From NCBI RefSeq assembly GCF_013090115.1, contig NZ_JABFNN010000039.1, positions 248,001-312,000 of the forward strand: a stretch of DNA of 64,000 nt. Reading direction: 5' to 3'. The position numbers and the translations under genes are program-made. Numbering within the stretch: the first letter of the stretch is position 1; the number at the start of each line of letters is the position of its first letter. Below, one piece after another: positions 53,063 through 62,295 of this stretch. The notes beneath the pieces are model-generated. The model searched no databases, was not told the DNA's origin, and saw only the letters and a program-made list of their open reading frames with translations. Source of the stretch: Flagellimonas amphidinii (GTDB lineage: Bacteria; Bacteroidota; Bacteroidia; Flavobacteriales; Flavobacteriaceae).

Positions 53063-54134
53063 GTGTATGTTTTTGGTCTGAAACGTGTAACAATGGAAGT
53101 CTTACTTCAAAATGACCATTTTTATTGTTAATGATGACTTCTTGTTCTGAAATCAATGCATAACGCCGTTCAATGTTCTTGAGCCCCAGTTTAGTGGTAG
53201 GCAACTGGGTTGACTTGGGCTGTATCTTATTGTTCACTACAAGTTGTCCATTTTCAACTTTCACAAAAACACTCAGAGGTTTCGCTTTTGAAATCACATT
53301 GTGCTTTACGGCATTTTCCAATAATAACTGCAAACTCATAGGAATGATCAATTGGTCTTTTACATCTTCTGGAACCTTCCAGTTCACCTGAAGATTTTCT
53401 CCAAATCTTTCTTTTTGAATGTGGATATATGCTTGCGAAAACTTCAATTCATCACGTAAAGCAATAAGATTGGCATTTCCTGATTCTAAAATAAAGCGGT
53501 ATACTTCTGATAATCGGTTCACAAATTCCTTCGCTTCTTCCTTGGTATTTTGGTCAATGATATCCCGAAGCGTATTCAATGTATTGAAAAAGAAATGGGG
53601 CTGCGCCTGATTGCGAAGGGTGTCCAGTTGCGCCTGTACGATAGCACGTTTGGTCTGTTCTTCCTCCCTAATGGATTTTTTCAATTTATTATAATAGTAA
53701 ATTGCTTCATAAATAGCCATGGTCATAGTACTGATCAAAATAACAGGTAGCACCACATACCTGGTTCGCAAGGGAGCATTGTAACTATCGCCAAAAACAA
53801 AACCCAGCAAAACACTTCCCAGATAATCCACCGCCGCTACGGTAAGAACAATTGAGAGAAAAAACAACGGGATACGTTTGTTATTGTCCTTCAAAGATGG
53901 GTACCGTTTTCGTAAAACGATCAAAATAGCTCTTATGATCAACCAATCTGTGGTTGCAAACATCAAGGATAAACCCCATGTAATTAGTGCCTCTAAAAAG
54001 GTAAACCTGCCAAAAGAACCTCCTGAGAACAAAAAATCCGTTACAAAACTCAACAAAACGATACCGATTACCATAAACCAGATGTCGTTGAATGTCAAGT
54101 ATTTTATTCGTCTTGCTTTATTAAAAAGCCCCAT
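53043..54134 (-). CDS. LytS/YehU-type sensor histidine kinase
   Basis: 363 residues. Four membrane helices (about 18-150), a short coiled linker, then 'QPHFFFNTLNTLRDI' with His180 as phospho-acceptor, 'LQLLLENAVKHN' (N-box) and 'LGLKNIERRY'. Partner of the overlapping LytTR regulator. Upstream in the operon are two membrane proteins, which may modulate or be modulated by it. Confidence 0.93.
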   Translation of the reverse strand: MGLFNKARRIKYLTFNDIWFMVIGIVLLSFVTDFLFSGGSFGRFTFLEALITWGLSLMFATTDWLIIRAILIVLRKRYPSLKDNNKRIPLFFLSIVLTVAAVDYLGSVLLGFVFGDSYNAPLRTRYVVLPVILISTMTMAIYEAIYYYNKLKKSIREEEQTKRAIVQAQLDTLRNQAQPHFFFNTLNTLRDIIDQNTKEEAKEFVNRLSEVYRFILESGNANLIALRDELKFSQAYIHIQKERFGENLQVNWKVPEDVKDQLIIPMSLQLLLENAVKHNVISKAKPLSVFVKVENGQLVVNNKIQPKSTQLPTTKLGLKNIERRYALISEQEVIINNKNGHFEVRLPLLHVSDQKHTHADTHY

Positions 54135-54146
54135 AACAGTATTGGT

Positions 54147-54947
54147 TTAAAGCTTTATCAAAGGTATACCCTGTTTTGCTTGATAAAAAGTATACCCAAT
54201 CCAAGCAGCATACAATAGCCCAAATAGTATCACCACAAGAGTCTGGATCAATTTTGAAGTATTCCATCGTTTGGTGAGCCCAACAGCGAATAAAGGTATT
54301 AATTGAATGCCATGCAATCCAAAAAAGTGGGCCACACGTAAATCCCCGGCAATGGTACTCCAATTGATCAATGGAAGTCCCTCTCCTCCATCTGCCACCC
54401 CCACATTGTGGGACATTTGGCCTATCATCTGCCCTCCTACCCAACTACCGAACAAAACCACTAGCCAGCCCAAAAGAATACCCCACTGTACTGGTATTGA
54501 TGTCTTTAGCTTTAATCTGATGGTCTCCACGATAAAAAATACCATGGTAAAGACAATGATACCGATAAGAATCCCCATGCTTCCAAAAAGGATACCATCA
54601 AACAAACTACTTTGGTTATAATGAGACTGCACTCCCTTGGCCGCTTGTAAAACAACAATACAAATTTCCAAAGCCATGGTCCAAGAGATAATGTTGTTCA
54701 CAATGTTTCGCTTTCTTCTAGAAAAAGGATACAACGTTATCAAAAAACCACAGGTCAGCACATAAATACCTCCAGAGATTGAAAACTTAAAGGGTTTCAC
54801 CCAAATATTAAGGCCCGTCAACATCCTACTGTCCGTCATAAAGCCTATTACACATATTGCAGCCAATAGAAAATGGAACATTACAACTCCATATAAGATA
54901 GGACTCTCTCTTTTTACGGTTTGAAATACATTTTTGAGCTCCTTCAT
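54147..54947 (-). CDS. multi-span membrane protein of unknown function
   Basis: 266 residues with about seven membrane helices separated by short loops. Conserved-looking loop residues include 'GSWVGGQMIGQMSHNVG' (about 170-186) and 'HFFGLHGIQLIPLFA' (about 203-217), the latter with two His inside a helix. The start overlaps the ABA4-like gene by four bases. No family can be named with confidence. Confidence 0.75.
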   Translation of the reverse strand: MKELKNVFQTVKRESPILYGVVMFHFLLAAICVIGFMTDSRMLTGLNIWVKPFKFSISGGIYVLTCGFLITLYPFSRRKRNIVNNIISWTMALEICIVVLQAAKGVQSHYNQSSLFDGILFGSMGILIGIIVFTMVFFIVETIRLKLKTSIPVQWGILLGWLVVLFGSWVGGQMIGQMSHNVGVADGGEGLPLINWSTIAGDLRVAHFFGLHGIQLIPLFAVGLTKRWNTSKLIQTLVVILFGLLYAAWIGYTFYQAKQGIPLIKL

Positions 54948-55366
54948 GATTTTTGCAGTTTAAAAGTTCTAAGAATCATAAAGAGTAAAAAGCCCACTGG
55001 ACCTAGCATAAACGTAAAGAATAAACAAGGTGCCATCAACAATTGGTGAATGCCCAACTTTTGGTTTTGGTTCAACATCCACATACCCACTAAAAGGTCA
55101 AAGGCCAAGTAATGTACCCAACCGGCCATTACTGCATTTTCCACAGTAAAAAGCGACATCACTGAGGATAAACTGCCAAAATCCAGCCCCTCACCTGTTT
55201 GAAGATGGGTAACCATATAAAACACATAAAAAAGAGCCAATACTAAGGGAATGATCTTGTAATCGATCAAAAATCGGGTCACCTTCCATTTGGGAAGAAT
55301 GATCATAAGAAGCCACATGGGCATTGCCATGGTGTTGGCGGTTGAAAATACGTCTGCTGTTGTCAT
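54944..55366 (-). CDS. ABA4-like (DUF4281) membrane protein
   Basis: 140 residues from ATG 55366; an earlier ATG would add 11 polar residues. Four membrane helices. The ABA4-like signature is visible: 'FSTANTMAMPMWLLMIILP' at the start, 'GWVHYLAFDLLVGMWM' in the middle and 'MLGPVGFLLFMIL' at the end. In plants ABA4 acts in neoxanthin formation; in bacteria the role is unknown. First gene of the operon with the LytS/LytTR pair. Confidence 0.85.
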   Translation of the reverse strand: MTTADVFSTANTMAMPMWLLMIILPKWKVTRFLIDYKIIPLVLALFYVFYMVTHLQTGEGLDFGSLSSVMSLFTVENAVMAGWVHYLAFDLLVGMWMLNQNQKLGIHQLLMAPCLFFTFMLGPVGFLLFMILRTFKLQKS

Positions 55367-55482
55367 TGATGATTGGTTTAATGGTTTAACACAAGCCAAA
55401 AATCAATGTTCCCTCTTCTTTATAGAAAGGGTTTCTGCTGAAACATCGTAATCGTAAGTTGAATTGTATTCTTTAGAAATAT

Positions 55483-55617
55483 TTACAGAGAGGAGATATT
55501 GCAACCCCTTCGGCTACTGGTGAAAATCAAATATTTTTCATCATAGGTGACAAAAGGACTACCATCAGATACAACAACATAATCTAATGCTCGGATTCTT
55601 TGATTATTATAAGGCTT
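55483..55617 (-). pseudogene. remnant of a PD40/WD40-like propeller gene
   Basis: No start codon, but a 44-codon frame between two stops reads 'SDGSPFVTYDEKYLIFTSSR', close to the PD40 repeat 'SPDGKYLIFTS.R' found in TolB-like and OmpA-linked propeller proteins. It lies in a 392-base gap (55367-55758) with no other gene. It is best seen as a fragment left by deletion. Confidence 0.45.
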
Positions 55618-55758
55618 TTATAAAATTAAGAAGTGGGGATATACAAAGAATATTATAATTCTTACATATTTAGTAATCTCTCAACTCAAAATAGGGATTC
55701 GTCAATTTTAATCATTGTCTATTGAATTATCATAATAGATTGCTATAAAAACAAGAAA

Positions 55759-55878
55759 ATGACTACTCTTGAAACTATAAACATCTTACAGGGGATTAGT
55801 TTGGTCATGATTGCTTTAATCCTATATCTATTGGGGTTTCTTCATGGAACCCATTGGAAAAAAAGAAATAAACTTTAA
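55759..55878 (+). CDS. 39-residue single-span membrane peptide
   Basis: ATG 55759 to TAA 55876-55878. The peptide has one membrane helix ('ISLVMIALILYLLGFL') and a basic C-terminus ('HWKKRNKL'). It ends five bases before the next ATG in the same direction, so co-translation with the 121-residue gene is likely. No family is known; small size makes the call tentative. Confidence 0.45.
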   Translation: MTTLETINILQGISLVMIALILYLLGFLHGTHWKKRNKL

Positions 55879-55883
55879 ATTGT

Positions 55884-56249
55884 ATGATTCAATTATACAG
55901 ATCAGAAAAGAACTTGGTATTGTGCGGAAACCATGAGTTTATCATCAAGGTCGACCTATTACACAACCAAAAATTGCGTTATCTGTGCTGGAAAAGACCT
56001 AAAACCATTTTAGATATGCCAGATTTGATTCTATTAAATGGAATTATGCAGCCTCGGGATGGGCATGAAGTATTCGAGGTAATTTTCAAGTATATGGAAT
56101 TTAGCTATACGGTTGAAAAAATAAAAACCACATCCACCACCCATATTTTCGTTGAAATTACCAAAGGAAATAGCTATAGCAAAACTTTGAAAATGCGCAA
56201 TATGCAAACTGTAGACACACAGCTAGGAAATATTTGGATTTTAGGATAA
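55884..56249 (+). CDS. unknown 121-residue protein
   Basis: Mixed alpha/beta, no signal peptide, one Cys pair ('LVLCGNHE', 'RYLCWKRP'). No family recognised. It follows the 39-residue membrane peptide and converges on the sorbosone-dehydrogenase-like gene with 21 bases between. Confidence 0.55.
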   Translation: MIQLYRSEKNLVLCGNHEFIIKVDLLHNQKLRYLCWKRPKTILDMPDLILLNGIMQPRDGHEVFEVIFKYMEFSYTVEKIKTTSTTHIFVEITKGNSYSKTLKMRNMQTVDTQLGNIWILG

Positions 56250-56270
56250 CAAATAAACAGTACCAAATAA

Positions 56271-57470
56271 CTATTCGTAAACTACCCTATAAATAGCATC
56301 ACCAAAATCATCGGAAATCAATAGAGAGCCATCTTCCAAAAACATAAGATCTACCGGTCTCCCAAAAGCTTCCTGTTTTTCATCATCTAGCCAACCATCT
56401 ATAAAGGGTTCATAGCTTACTGCTTGATCATTCTCCAATCTCACCAAAGTTACCCTATACCCTATCTTTTTGGAGCGATTCCAAGAACCGTGTTCAGCAA
56501 TAAATGCATGGCCCTTATATTGTTCTGGAAACATGGACCCGGTATAAAACTTAACTCCCAAGGGAGCAACATGAGGACCCAAGGGTTGTACTGGTGCCAC
56601 AAAATCCCCGCAAGGAAACTGATCTCCAAATTCAGGGTCTTTGATAGTACCTGCATGACAATACGGGTAACCAAAGTGTTGGCCCGCTTCTGTAATACGA
56701 TTTAATTCGCAAGGTGGAATATCATCTCCCATCATATCGCGACCATTATCTGTAAACCACATTTCACCTGTTTCTGGGTGCCACGTAAACCCAACAGTAT
56801 TCCTAACGCCTTTGGCATAGACTTCTCTATGACTTCCATCAGCATCCATACGGGTTATGGTAGCGAAACGTTCGTCCTCATCTGACCGTTCACAAATATT
56901 ACAAGGCGCACCAACTGGCACGTATAATTTTTCATCAGGTCCAAAGGCAATGTATTTCCATCCGTGGTGGAACTCGGTAGGATAATCATCGTAAATCACT
57001 TCCGGTTCTGGAGGATTGGCCAATTGTTCTTCAATATTGGAGTATTTCAACAAGCGACTGACAGCGGCTACATAAAGGTCTCCATCTTTAAATGCTACTC
57101 CATTTGGTTGTTCCAAATCTTCATCAATCACAAATACTTTTTCTGCCTTGAAGTCTCCGTCAAGGTCTTGTAGCGCATAGACCTTATTTTCATTTCGAGT
57201 CCCCACAAACAAGGTTCCATTGGTGCCCATGGCCATGGACCTTGCTCCATCAATCCCTTCCGCAAAAGTGTCTATTTTAAAGCCCTCAGGAAGATTCAAC
57301 AGATTCAAAGGCAAATTAGAGCCTGAAGTTGGAGCCTCTTCCCCTTCTTCTTGTTGGGTTTGCTTTTCCGTATCCTGCTGTTCTGAAGGAGATTCTTTCT
57401 TACCATTGCAGGAAACAAGGATAATTGAAAATAAAGATATAGATAGTATCGTCGGTACCAATTTAAGCAT
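56271..57470 (-). CDS. PQQ-type sugar (glucose/sorbosone) dehydrogenase-like lipoprotein
   Basis: 399 residues from ATG 57470, where a lipoprotein signal starts ('LFSIILVSCNG', Cys about 21); the longer frame only adds non-coding DNA. A Glu/Gln/Ser-rich linker follows. The propeller shows the family's 'LPEGFKIDTFAEGIDGARSM', split by the first blade, 'FHHGWKYIAFGPDEKLYVPVGAP', split likewise, 'WFTDNGRDMMGDDIPPCE' and 'AFIAEHGSWNRS'. Calcium and PQQ ligands are in these loops. It would oxidise a sugar or alcohol in the envelope. Confidence 0.9.
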   Translation of the reverse strand: MLKLVPTILSISLFSIILVSCNGKKESPSEQQDTEKQTQQEEGEEAPTSGSNLPLNLLNLPEGFKIDTFAEGIDGARSMAMGTNGTLFVGTRNENKVYALQDLDGDFKAEKVFVIDEDLEQPNGVAFKDGDLYVAAVSRLLKYSNIEEQLANPPEPEVIYDDYPTEFHHGWKYIAFGPDEKLYVPVGAPCNICERSDEDERFATITRMDADGSHREVYAKGVRNTVGFTWHPETGEMWFTDNGRDMMGDDIPPCELNRITEAGQHFGYPYCHAGTIKDPEFGDQFPCGDFVAPVQPLGPHVAPLGVKFYTGSMFPEQYKGHAFIAEHGSWNRSKKIGYRVTLVRLENDQAVSYEPFIDGWLDDEKQEAFGRPVDLMFLEDGSLLISDDFGDAIYRVVYE

Positions 57471-57574
57471 AGGTTTCGTAGTTGTTTGTTGATTGCTCTT
57501 TTTCTGACCTAATAAAACTATGACAAAATATTTGAATGCAGCTAAAGATATAGTTTCGATATAAAAAAAATAGA

Positions 57575-58141
57575 TTATTCCTTTTCTATTTCTGCTATTC
57601 GTCCATCGTACCATATTGAAGTTCTATGAGTGCTGCTGATAGTGAACGTACTTGAACGGGACGGGAATAACTGCGCAACTACCTGATAAGTTTCCGTTTT
57701 ATTATTAATACTGAATTTCATGGTATACCCTTCATTCTTTGTGTTGGCCTCTACTGCAAAGTCTTTGGGAATTCCTTCAAATTGGATTCCTGCATCATTT
57801 GGATTGTAAATGCCCCCCAATTGTTGCTCTCCATAATATGGTAGACGGGCAGTTACTGAATCACCGCTAATTCTAAGATAGCTTGAAGAACCTGCAATAT
57901 CAATACGGTTTACTGTGCTCCCTGGAGGAAACAATCCGGCATTGGCAATGCTATTAAGACCTATACTGGACATAGGCCTGGCCCATTGTGCATTGATTTC
58001 AAATGATTTTTCTGCTACCAAGTTGTTCAAAAATTCCTTCTCTTCAGGAGTGGCAACCGATTTAGAACTGGACGCACAACCTACAATCAGAATTAAAACA
58101 AAAATGGCCAGAGTTTCAGTAAACAACTTCATTTTCAACAT
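57575..58141 (-). CDS. DUF4251 family lipoprotein
   Basis: 188 residues with lipobox 'LILIVGCASS' (Cys about residue 22). The DUF4251 pattern is seen in 'FEINAQWARPMSS', 'GDSVTARLPYYGEQQ' and 'GIPKDFAVEANTKNEGY', with C-terminal 'STHRTSIWYDGRI'. The family is exported, all-beta and of unknown role. ATG 58132 (three codons in) is an equally good start. Confidence 0.85.
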   Translation of the reverse strand: MLKMKLFTETLAIFVLILIVGCASSSKSVATPEEKEFLNNLVAEKSFEINAQWARPMSSIGLNSIANAGLFPPGSTVNRIDIAGSSSYLRISGDSVTARLPYYGEQQLGGIYNPNDAGIQFEGIPKDFAVEANTKNEGYTMKFSINNKTETYQVVAQLFPSRSSTFTISSTHRTSIWYDGRIAEIEKE

Positions 58142-58245
58142 TTTGATGTTCTTTACAAAATACAGAACTTATTTTACAATTTCGCTCATAGAAGTCAATT
58201 TAACGTGAAACCACATTAACCCTTATGGGGTATAGTGATTGTAAA

Positions 58246-59439
58246 TTAAATGTGCGTATTTTTCTGTAATCGAACAACGTAAGCGATCCCAACCAATGCC
58301 AACCCAGCGCAACAATACAAAGTAACCGGTATTCGGAAAACATTTTCATGATAGTACCATCCCGATAATAATGCACCTAATCCAATACCAGCTTCTAAAG
58401 CAATATACATTGTGGCCATGGCATTTCCTTTTTTGCCTGTTAGACTTAGATCAATGGTCCAAGCATGTATGGCTGGAGTCACCACTCCCATAGCCAATCC
58501 ATACAATCCTGCGCCAACCATAAGTCCTGGTTTACTGTTAAAGTAACCGATATAAAGTAAAGCAATGACCAATAGAGAAAGTCCCACTACAATCACCCGG
58601 GTTCTTCCGTATCGGTCAGAAAGCCTTCCTGCAACTACACGAACCAGTAGGGAAAAGATGGTAAAAATGATAAAGAACGTCCCTTTGTTTAGAATTCCAA
58701 CTGATTCCGTCCAATCCGGAATCAATGTGAGTATCACCCCAAAGCTTGCATAGGCCAAAAAATTGACCACAGCTGCCGGGAGCGCCTCTTTGGCAATAAT
58801 TTCTTTTTTTGAAATTTTCAGCGCCCTCCATTGAAATGGTTGTACATCTTGCAATGTTTCCTTGAGATTGACGATGAGCAACAATGCCAAGAATGCCATC
58901 AAAGATGAGCTGTAGAAAAGTACCGAATAGGAGAAATGCAACTTGATCAAACTTCCCAAGGCAGGACCTAAGGCCAAACCGGTACTAAAAGCTATTCCAT
59001 GTATGCCCATGGCTTCCCCCAATCTTTGATGTGGCACCACATCAGAAACAAAAGTTGAAGCTGCCGTAGGTGTAAAACCAGTAGAAAAACCATGAAACAG
59101 ACGTAACAGTAAAAAACCATATACCGTAGTTAAAATGGGATAGAAGAATCCACATACCAAACAAACCAAAGCTCCAAAAAGCATCACTGGCTTTCTTCCA
59201 ACGGTATCTGTTAACCTGCCACTGAAAGGTCTAGAGACACCTGCCGTCAAAGTGAACAAAGCTATGATCAACCCTATATATTTGGCACCGCCCAAGCTTG
59301 ACAGGTAGCTTGGCAATTCTGGGATGAGCATATTAAAACTTGCAGAAAAGAAAAGTGAGCTTAGACAAATTAAAATGAATTTTGGGGTGTACATTTGTTG
59401 TTTTGCCTCTCTGTTTTCTTTTTCAACTATTGTTCCCAT
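58246..59439 (-). CDS. MFS transporter
   Basis: 397 residues with twelve membrane helices. Motif A between helices 2 and 3 is 'GRLTDTVGRKPVM' and the matching loop in the second half is 'GRLSDRYGRTRVI'. Helix 1 starts at about residue 20, so ATG 59394 could also be used. It resembles arabinose-efflux/multidrug exporters. It is divergent from the Crp/Fnr gene, which probably controls it. Confidence 0.92.
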   Translation of the reverse strand: MGTIVEKENREAKQQMYTPKFILICLSSLFFSASFNMLIPELPSYLSSLGGAKYIGLIIALFTLTAGVSRPFSGRLTDTVGRKPVMLFGALVCLVCGFFYPILTTVYGFLLLRLFHGFSTGFTPTAASTFVSDVVPHQRLGEAMGIHGIAFSTGLALGPALGSLIKLHFSYSVLFYSSSLMAFLALLLIVNLKETLQDVQPFQWRALKISKKEIIAKEALPAAVVNFLAYASFGVILTLIPDWTESVGILNKGTFFIIFTIFSLLVRVVAGRLSDRYGRTRVIVVGLSLLVIALLYIGYFNSKPGLMVGAGLYGLAMGVVTPAIHAWTIDLSLTGKKGNAMATMYIALEAGIGLGALLSGWYYHENVFRIPVTLYCCAGLALVGIAYVVRLQKNTHI

Positions 59440-59517
59440 TACTTGTATTCCTTAATTTTAGCTCAAAGAAATTATTTGTTTGCTGCACTGAAAAGGACAT
59501 TTGTCCCACTGTTAAAA

Positions 59518-60090
59518 ATGATACGAGTCAATCCTGAATTAACCGCCTATACCTCCAAGCTTTTTGAAACTGGCCAACATGATATTTTCATGGAAGACTT
59601 TGGAGCCAAGCAAAAAATTATGGAGCAGGGCCATAGGTACAACAGGGTCTACGTAATTCGGGAAGGCATTGCTAAATGTTACATCACTGATGAGAATGGG
59701 AAAGACTTCATCCAAGAATTTCTGGGGGTTGGAATGGAGTTTGGCGAGTTGGAAGTGTTCAACAATAAGCTGACCATTTGTTCTGTAGAAACCATAACTG
59801 ACTTAAAGACATTCTCATTGCCTCATGAATGTTTCAACAGTTTATTGAAAAAAGATGCCCACTTCAATAGACTGATCATGAAGGCTCTTGCTGCAAAAAT
59901 ACGATATAAGGCACCTAGACATTCGTACCAACATTCCTACCCTATTGAGGATAATATCATTCGATTAAAGGAACAGTTTCCAGAAATCACCGAGGTTATC
60001 TCTAAAAAAGATATTGCCAATTACATTGGAGTAACTACCCGAAGTTTAAACAGAGCTCTAAAGGAACTAAAAGAGAAAATAGGAAGGTAA
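59518..60090 (+). CDS. Crp/Fnr family regulator
   Basis: 190 residues from ATG 59518; a longer frame from 59395 reads into the transporter on the other strand. Cyclic-nucleotide-binding fold about 20-115 ('YNRVYVIREGIAKCYI', 'FGELEVFNNK') without the full cAMP-binding Arg-Ser pair, and a C-terminal helix-turn-helix 'ISKKDIANYIGVTTRSLNRAL'. The 78-base gap to the transporter gene suggests direct control. Confidence 0.9.
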   Translation: MIRVNPELTAYTSKLFETGQHDIFMEDFGAKQKIMEQGHRYNRVYVIREGIAKCYITDENGKDFIQEFLGVGMEFGELEVFNNKLTICSVETITDLKTFSLPHECFNSLLKKDAHFNRLIMKALAAKIRYKAPRHSYQHSYPIEDNIIRLKEQFPEITEVISKKDIANYIGVTTRSLNRALKELKEKIGR

Positions 60091-60095
60091 TTTGC

Positions 60096-61013
60096 CTATC
60101 TTTTGAAACGTTCAAAAATGGCCAGGGTCTTTTTGGTATTGATGAAGTAGACCCCAGTTAAAAGAATTACCGCGGCCATGATAGATTGAAACGTAATCTG
60201 TTCATCCAAAAAATACCATCCTAGAATAAGTGCTACTATGGGATTTACATAGGTTGAAGTGGCTACCTTTTCAGGAGATACCGCCTTCAATAGATAATTA
60301 AACGAAGTAAAAGCAACAATGCTTCCAAAAACAACCAAAAGTACCATCACCAATTGTACTTTACCGCTCCACACTATAGGTGAGGACCAATCTTCACCAA
60401 AACCTAAACTCATCAGTGCCAAAACAATGCCTCCTGTAAACATCTGGTACCCGGTATTGACAAAATAATTGGTAGGTAAATCAGCCTTGGAAACAAATAT
60501 ACTGGCATAGCCCCAGCTCAACATACAAAAGAATATCATGACTATTCCAACAATAGTGTCTTCCTTGGTTACAATCTGTTTTTGACTTACTAAAAGATAA
60601 ATGCCCATGAATCCTAGAACTACACCCACAACTGACATAGGTTGTATTTTTTTGCCCTGCAATATCCGCATCATTAAAAGTATGATCAAAGGCTGCGCTG
60701 ATATTTCCAAGGCGGCAAAACCGCTATCCACATATTTTAAAGCCCAAACTGCCAAACCATTGCCTAGACTCAAAAAGAGAAAGCCTACCAATACGGCATT
60801 TCCTAATTGACGTTTAGTTATGGTAATCGGAATTTTCATCAGTTTGGCCCAGATGAAAATCAATACACCCGCAGTTACAAACCGGAATGAAGCCAACATG
60901 AACGGTGGAAGTTCGGCAACTGCAATCTTATTTAAAAGGTAAGTAGAACCCCAGATTACGTAAATGGCAAAAAAAGCAAGGACTACCAATGCAGAGTTTG
61001 AGGACTTTCCCAT
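60096..61013 (-). CDS. EamA/DMT family transporter
   Basis: 305 residues with ten membrane helices in two EamA repeats; the first starts 'FFAIYVIWGSTYLLNKIAV', the second near 'GIVMIFFCMLSWGYASIFV'. The 'PLIILLMMRIL' and 'ALILGWYFLDEQIT' blocks are also typical. Probably exports amino acids or metabolites. It ends five bases after the Crp/Fnr gene on the other strand. Confidence 0.93.
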   Translation of the reverse strand: MGKSSNSALVVLAFFAIYVIWGSTYLLNKIAVAELPPFMLASFRFVTAGVLIFIWAKLMKIPITITKRQLGNAVLVGFLFLSLGNGLAVWALKYVDSGFAALEISAQPLIILLMMRILQGKKIQPMSVVGVVLGFMGIYLLVSQKQIVTKEDTIVGIVMIFFCMLSWGYASIFVSKADLPTNYFVNTGYQMFTGGIVLALMSLGFGEDWSSPIVWSGKVQLVMVLLVVFGSIVAFTSFNYLLKAVSPEKVATSTYVNPIVALILGWYFLDEQITFQSIMAAVILLTGVYFINTKKTLAIFERFKR

Positions 61014-61092
61014 ACCAATACATATTTATTGCCTTGCAATATTACGCATGTTTGTAAGAGTACAAAATAGATTAAATGTTTTAATGGGAAAG

Positions 61093-61422
61093 TTATGAGC
61101 AATTGCCAATGTTCAATAAATAGGCCGCTATTTCTTTTTCCAATTCTTTGAACCGTTCTATATGAAGTTTAATCTCTTCCACTAAAGTCTTAGACTCCCC
61201 TTTTTTGAGTCTAAGCTGCTCCATTATACGGTTCTGATGCCCCATAAACATCTTAAAATTTAGTTTGAGGTCGTATAACTTTTCAAAACAGGAGTGATTC
61301 TTGGGTTCGTATGTGTAGGAATTCAATTTTTTGGAAAGACGTTGAACAACATTATGGTTGCGTTCCATACGCACCAATAAATCTTGAAGATGATAAGTAC
61401 TATGTTCTATTGTTTGATTCAA
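61093..61422 (-). CDS. small helical protein of unknown function
   Basis: 109 residues, all-helical, with His/Cys residues ('YEPKNHSCFEKLYDLK') and a final helix 'HIERFKELEKEIAAYLLNI'. No signal peptide. Size and charge resemble small stress-linked helical proteins, but no family is recognised. Confidence 0.6.
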   Translation of the reverse strand: MNQTIEHSTYHLQDLLVRMERNHNVVQRLSKKLNSYTYEPKNHSCFEKLYDLKLNFKMFMGHQNRIMEQLRLKKGESKTLVEEIKLHIERFKELEKEIAAYLLNIGNCS

Positions 61423-61542
61423 GTTTGTTTTTGTTTAACTTTTCAGCGCATCTTAAGACTCTTTTAAATTACTAATAATCCTACATTAATGGAGGTAATT
61501 TAACTTCATTTTTTTGTTAATTAACAATTGATGTTCTTAAAC

Positions 61543-61574
61543 AAAAAAAGCCCGATGCATTGCATCGGACCTTT
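61543..61574 (-). terminator. intrinsic terminator of the OmpA operon
   Basis: Stem 'gtccgatgca' / 'tgcatcgggc' read on the minus strand, followed by seven T, 25 bases after the stop of the OmpA-like gene. Confidence 0.88.
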
Positions 61575-61598
61575 AATTTATAGTTAAGGAAAACTCTT

Positions 61599-62291
61599 TT
61601 ATCCTTTAGTTTCTTCGTAAGCCTCTTCTTTAAGCTCTTCACTTGCAACAATAGCAAGTTCTACACGCCTGTTTTTGGCTTTTCCTTCAGCAGTCTCATT
61701 ACTTTCACGCGGTTGGGTTTCTCCATACCACTTTGTGGTAAATCTTCCACCAGAAATCCCTTTAGACATCAAATAGTTGGTTACAGATTCCGCCCTTTGC
61801 TGAGAAAGCTTCCAGTTGTATTCCTCACTACCAGCACTATCCGTATGTCCTTCAACCAAAATATTTGACTTAGGATATTCCTTAAAAATTCCTGCCAATT
61901 TATCCAAAGTAGCTGCAGAAGTTCCTTTTACATCAGATCTGTTAGTGTCAAAGTAAACACCTGCATCTTCATTAAAGGTAACATTGATTCCCTCACCAAC
62001 CCTTTTTACTTCAGCACCTGGAATCTCTTCTTCAATACGCTCGGCCTGTCTATCCATTCTATTCCCAATGTAACCTCCAGCAGCACCGCCTACAACAGCG
62101 CCGATAATGGCTCCCAAAGCTGTATTTCCTTTTCCTACATTGTTTCCTATGATTCCGCCTATAACGGCACCTCCAGAGGCTCCAATAACCGCGCCTTTTT
62201 GGGTGTTATTTGCATTCTTCACTGCATTACAGCTAACAAGAAGACCTAAAGTCAATAAAACGGCTGTACTTTTCAATATTATTCTTTTCAT
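61599..62291 (-). CDS. OmpA family lipoprotein with glycine-zipper region
   Basis: 230 residues from ATG 62291. Lipobox 'LGLLVSCNA' (Cys about 21). Residues 35-80 are a glycine-zipper ('GGAVIGGIIGNNVGKG', 'GAIIGAVVGGAAGGYIG') that inserts in or lines the membrane. The OmpA C-terminal peptidoglycan-binding domain (about 110-225) has 'ILVEGHTDSAGSEEYNWKLS' and 'RRVELAI'. It ties the outer membrane to the wall. The start lies four bases after the stop of the lipocalin gene. Confidence 0.92.
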   Translation of the reverse strand: MKRIILKSTAVLLTLGLLVSCNAVKNANNTQKGAVIGASGGAVIGGIIGNNVGKGNTALGAIIGAVVGGAAGGYIGNRMDRQAERIEEEIPGAEVKRVGEGINVTFNEDAGVYFDTNRSDVKGTSAATLDKLAGIFKEYPKSNILVEGHTDSAGSEEYNWKLSQQRAESVTNYLMSKGISGGRFTTKWYGETQPRESNETAEGKAKNRRVELAIVASEELKEEAYEETKG

Positions 62292-62295
62292 CTGA

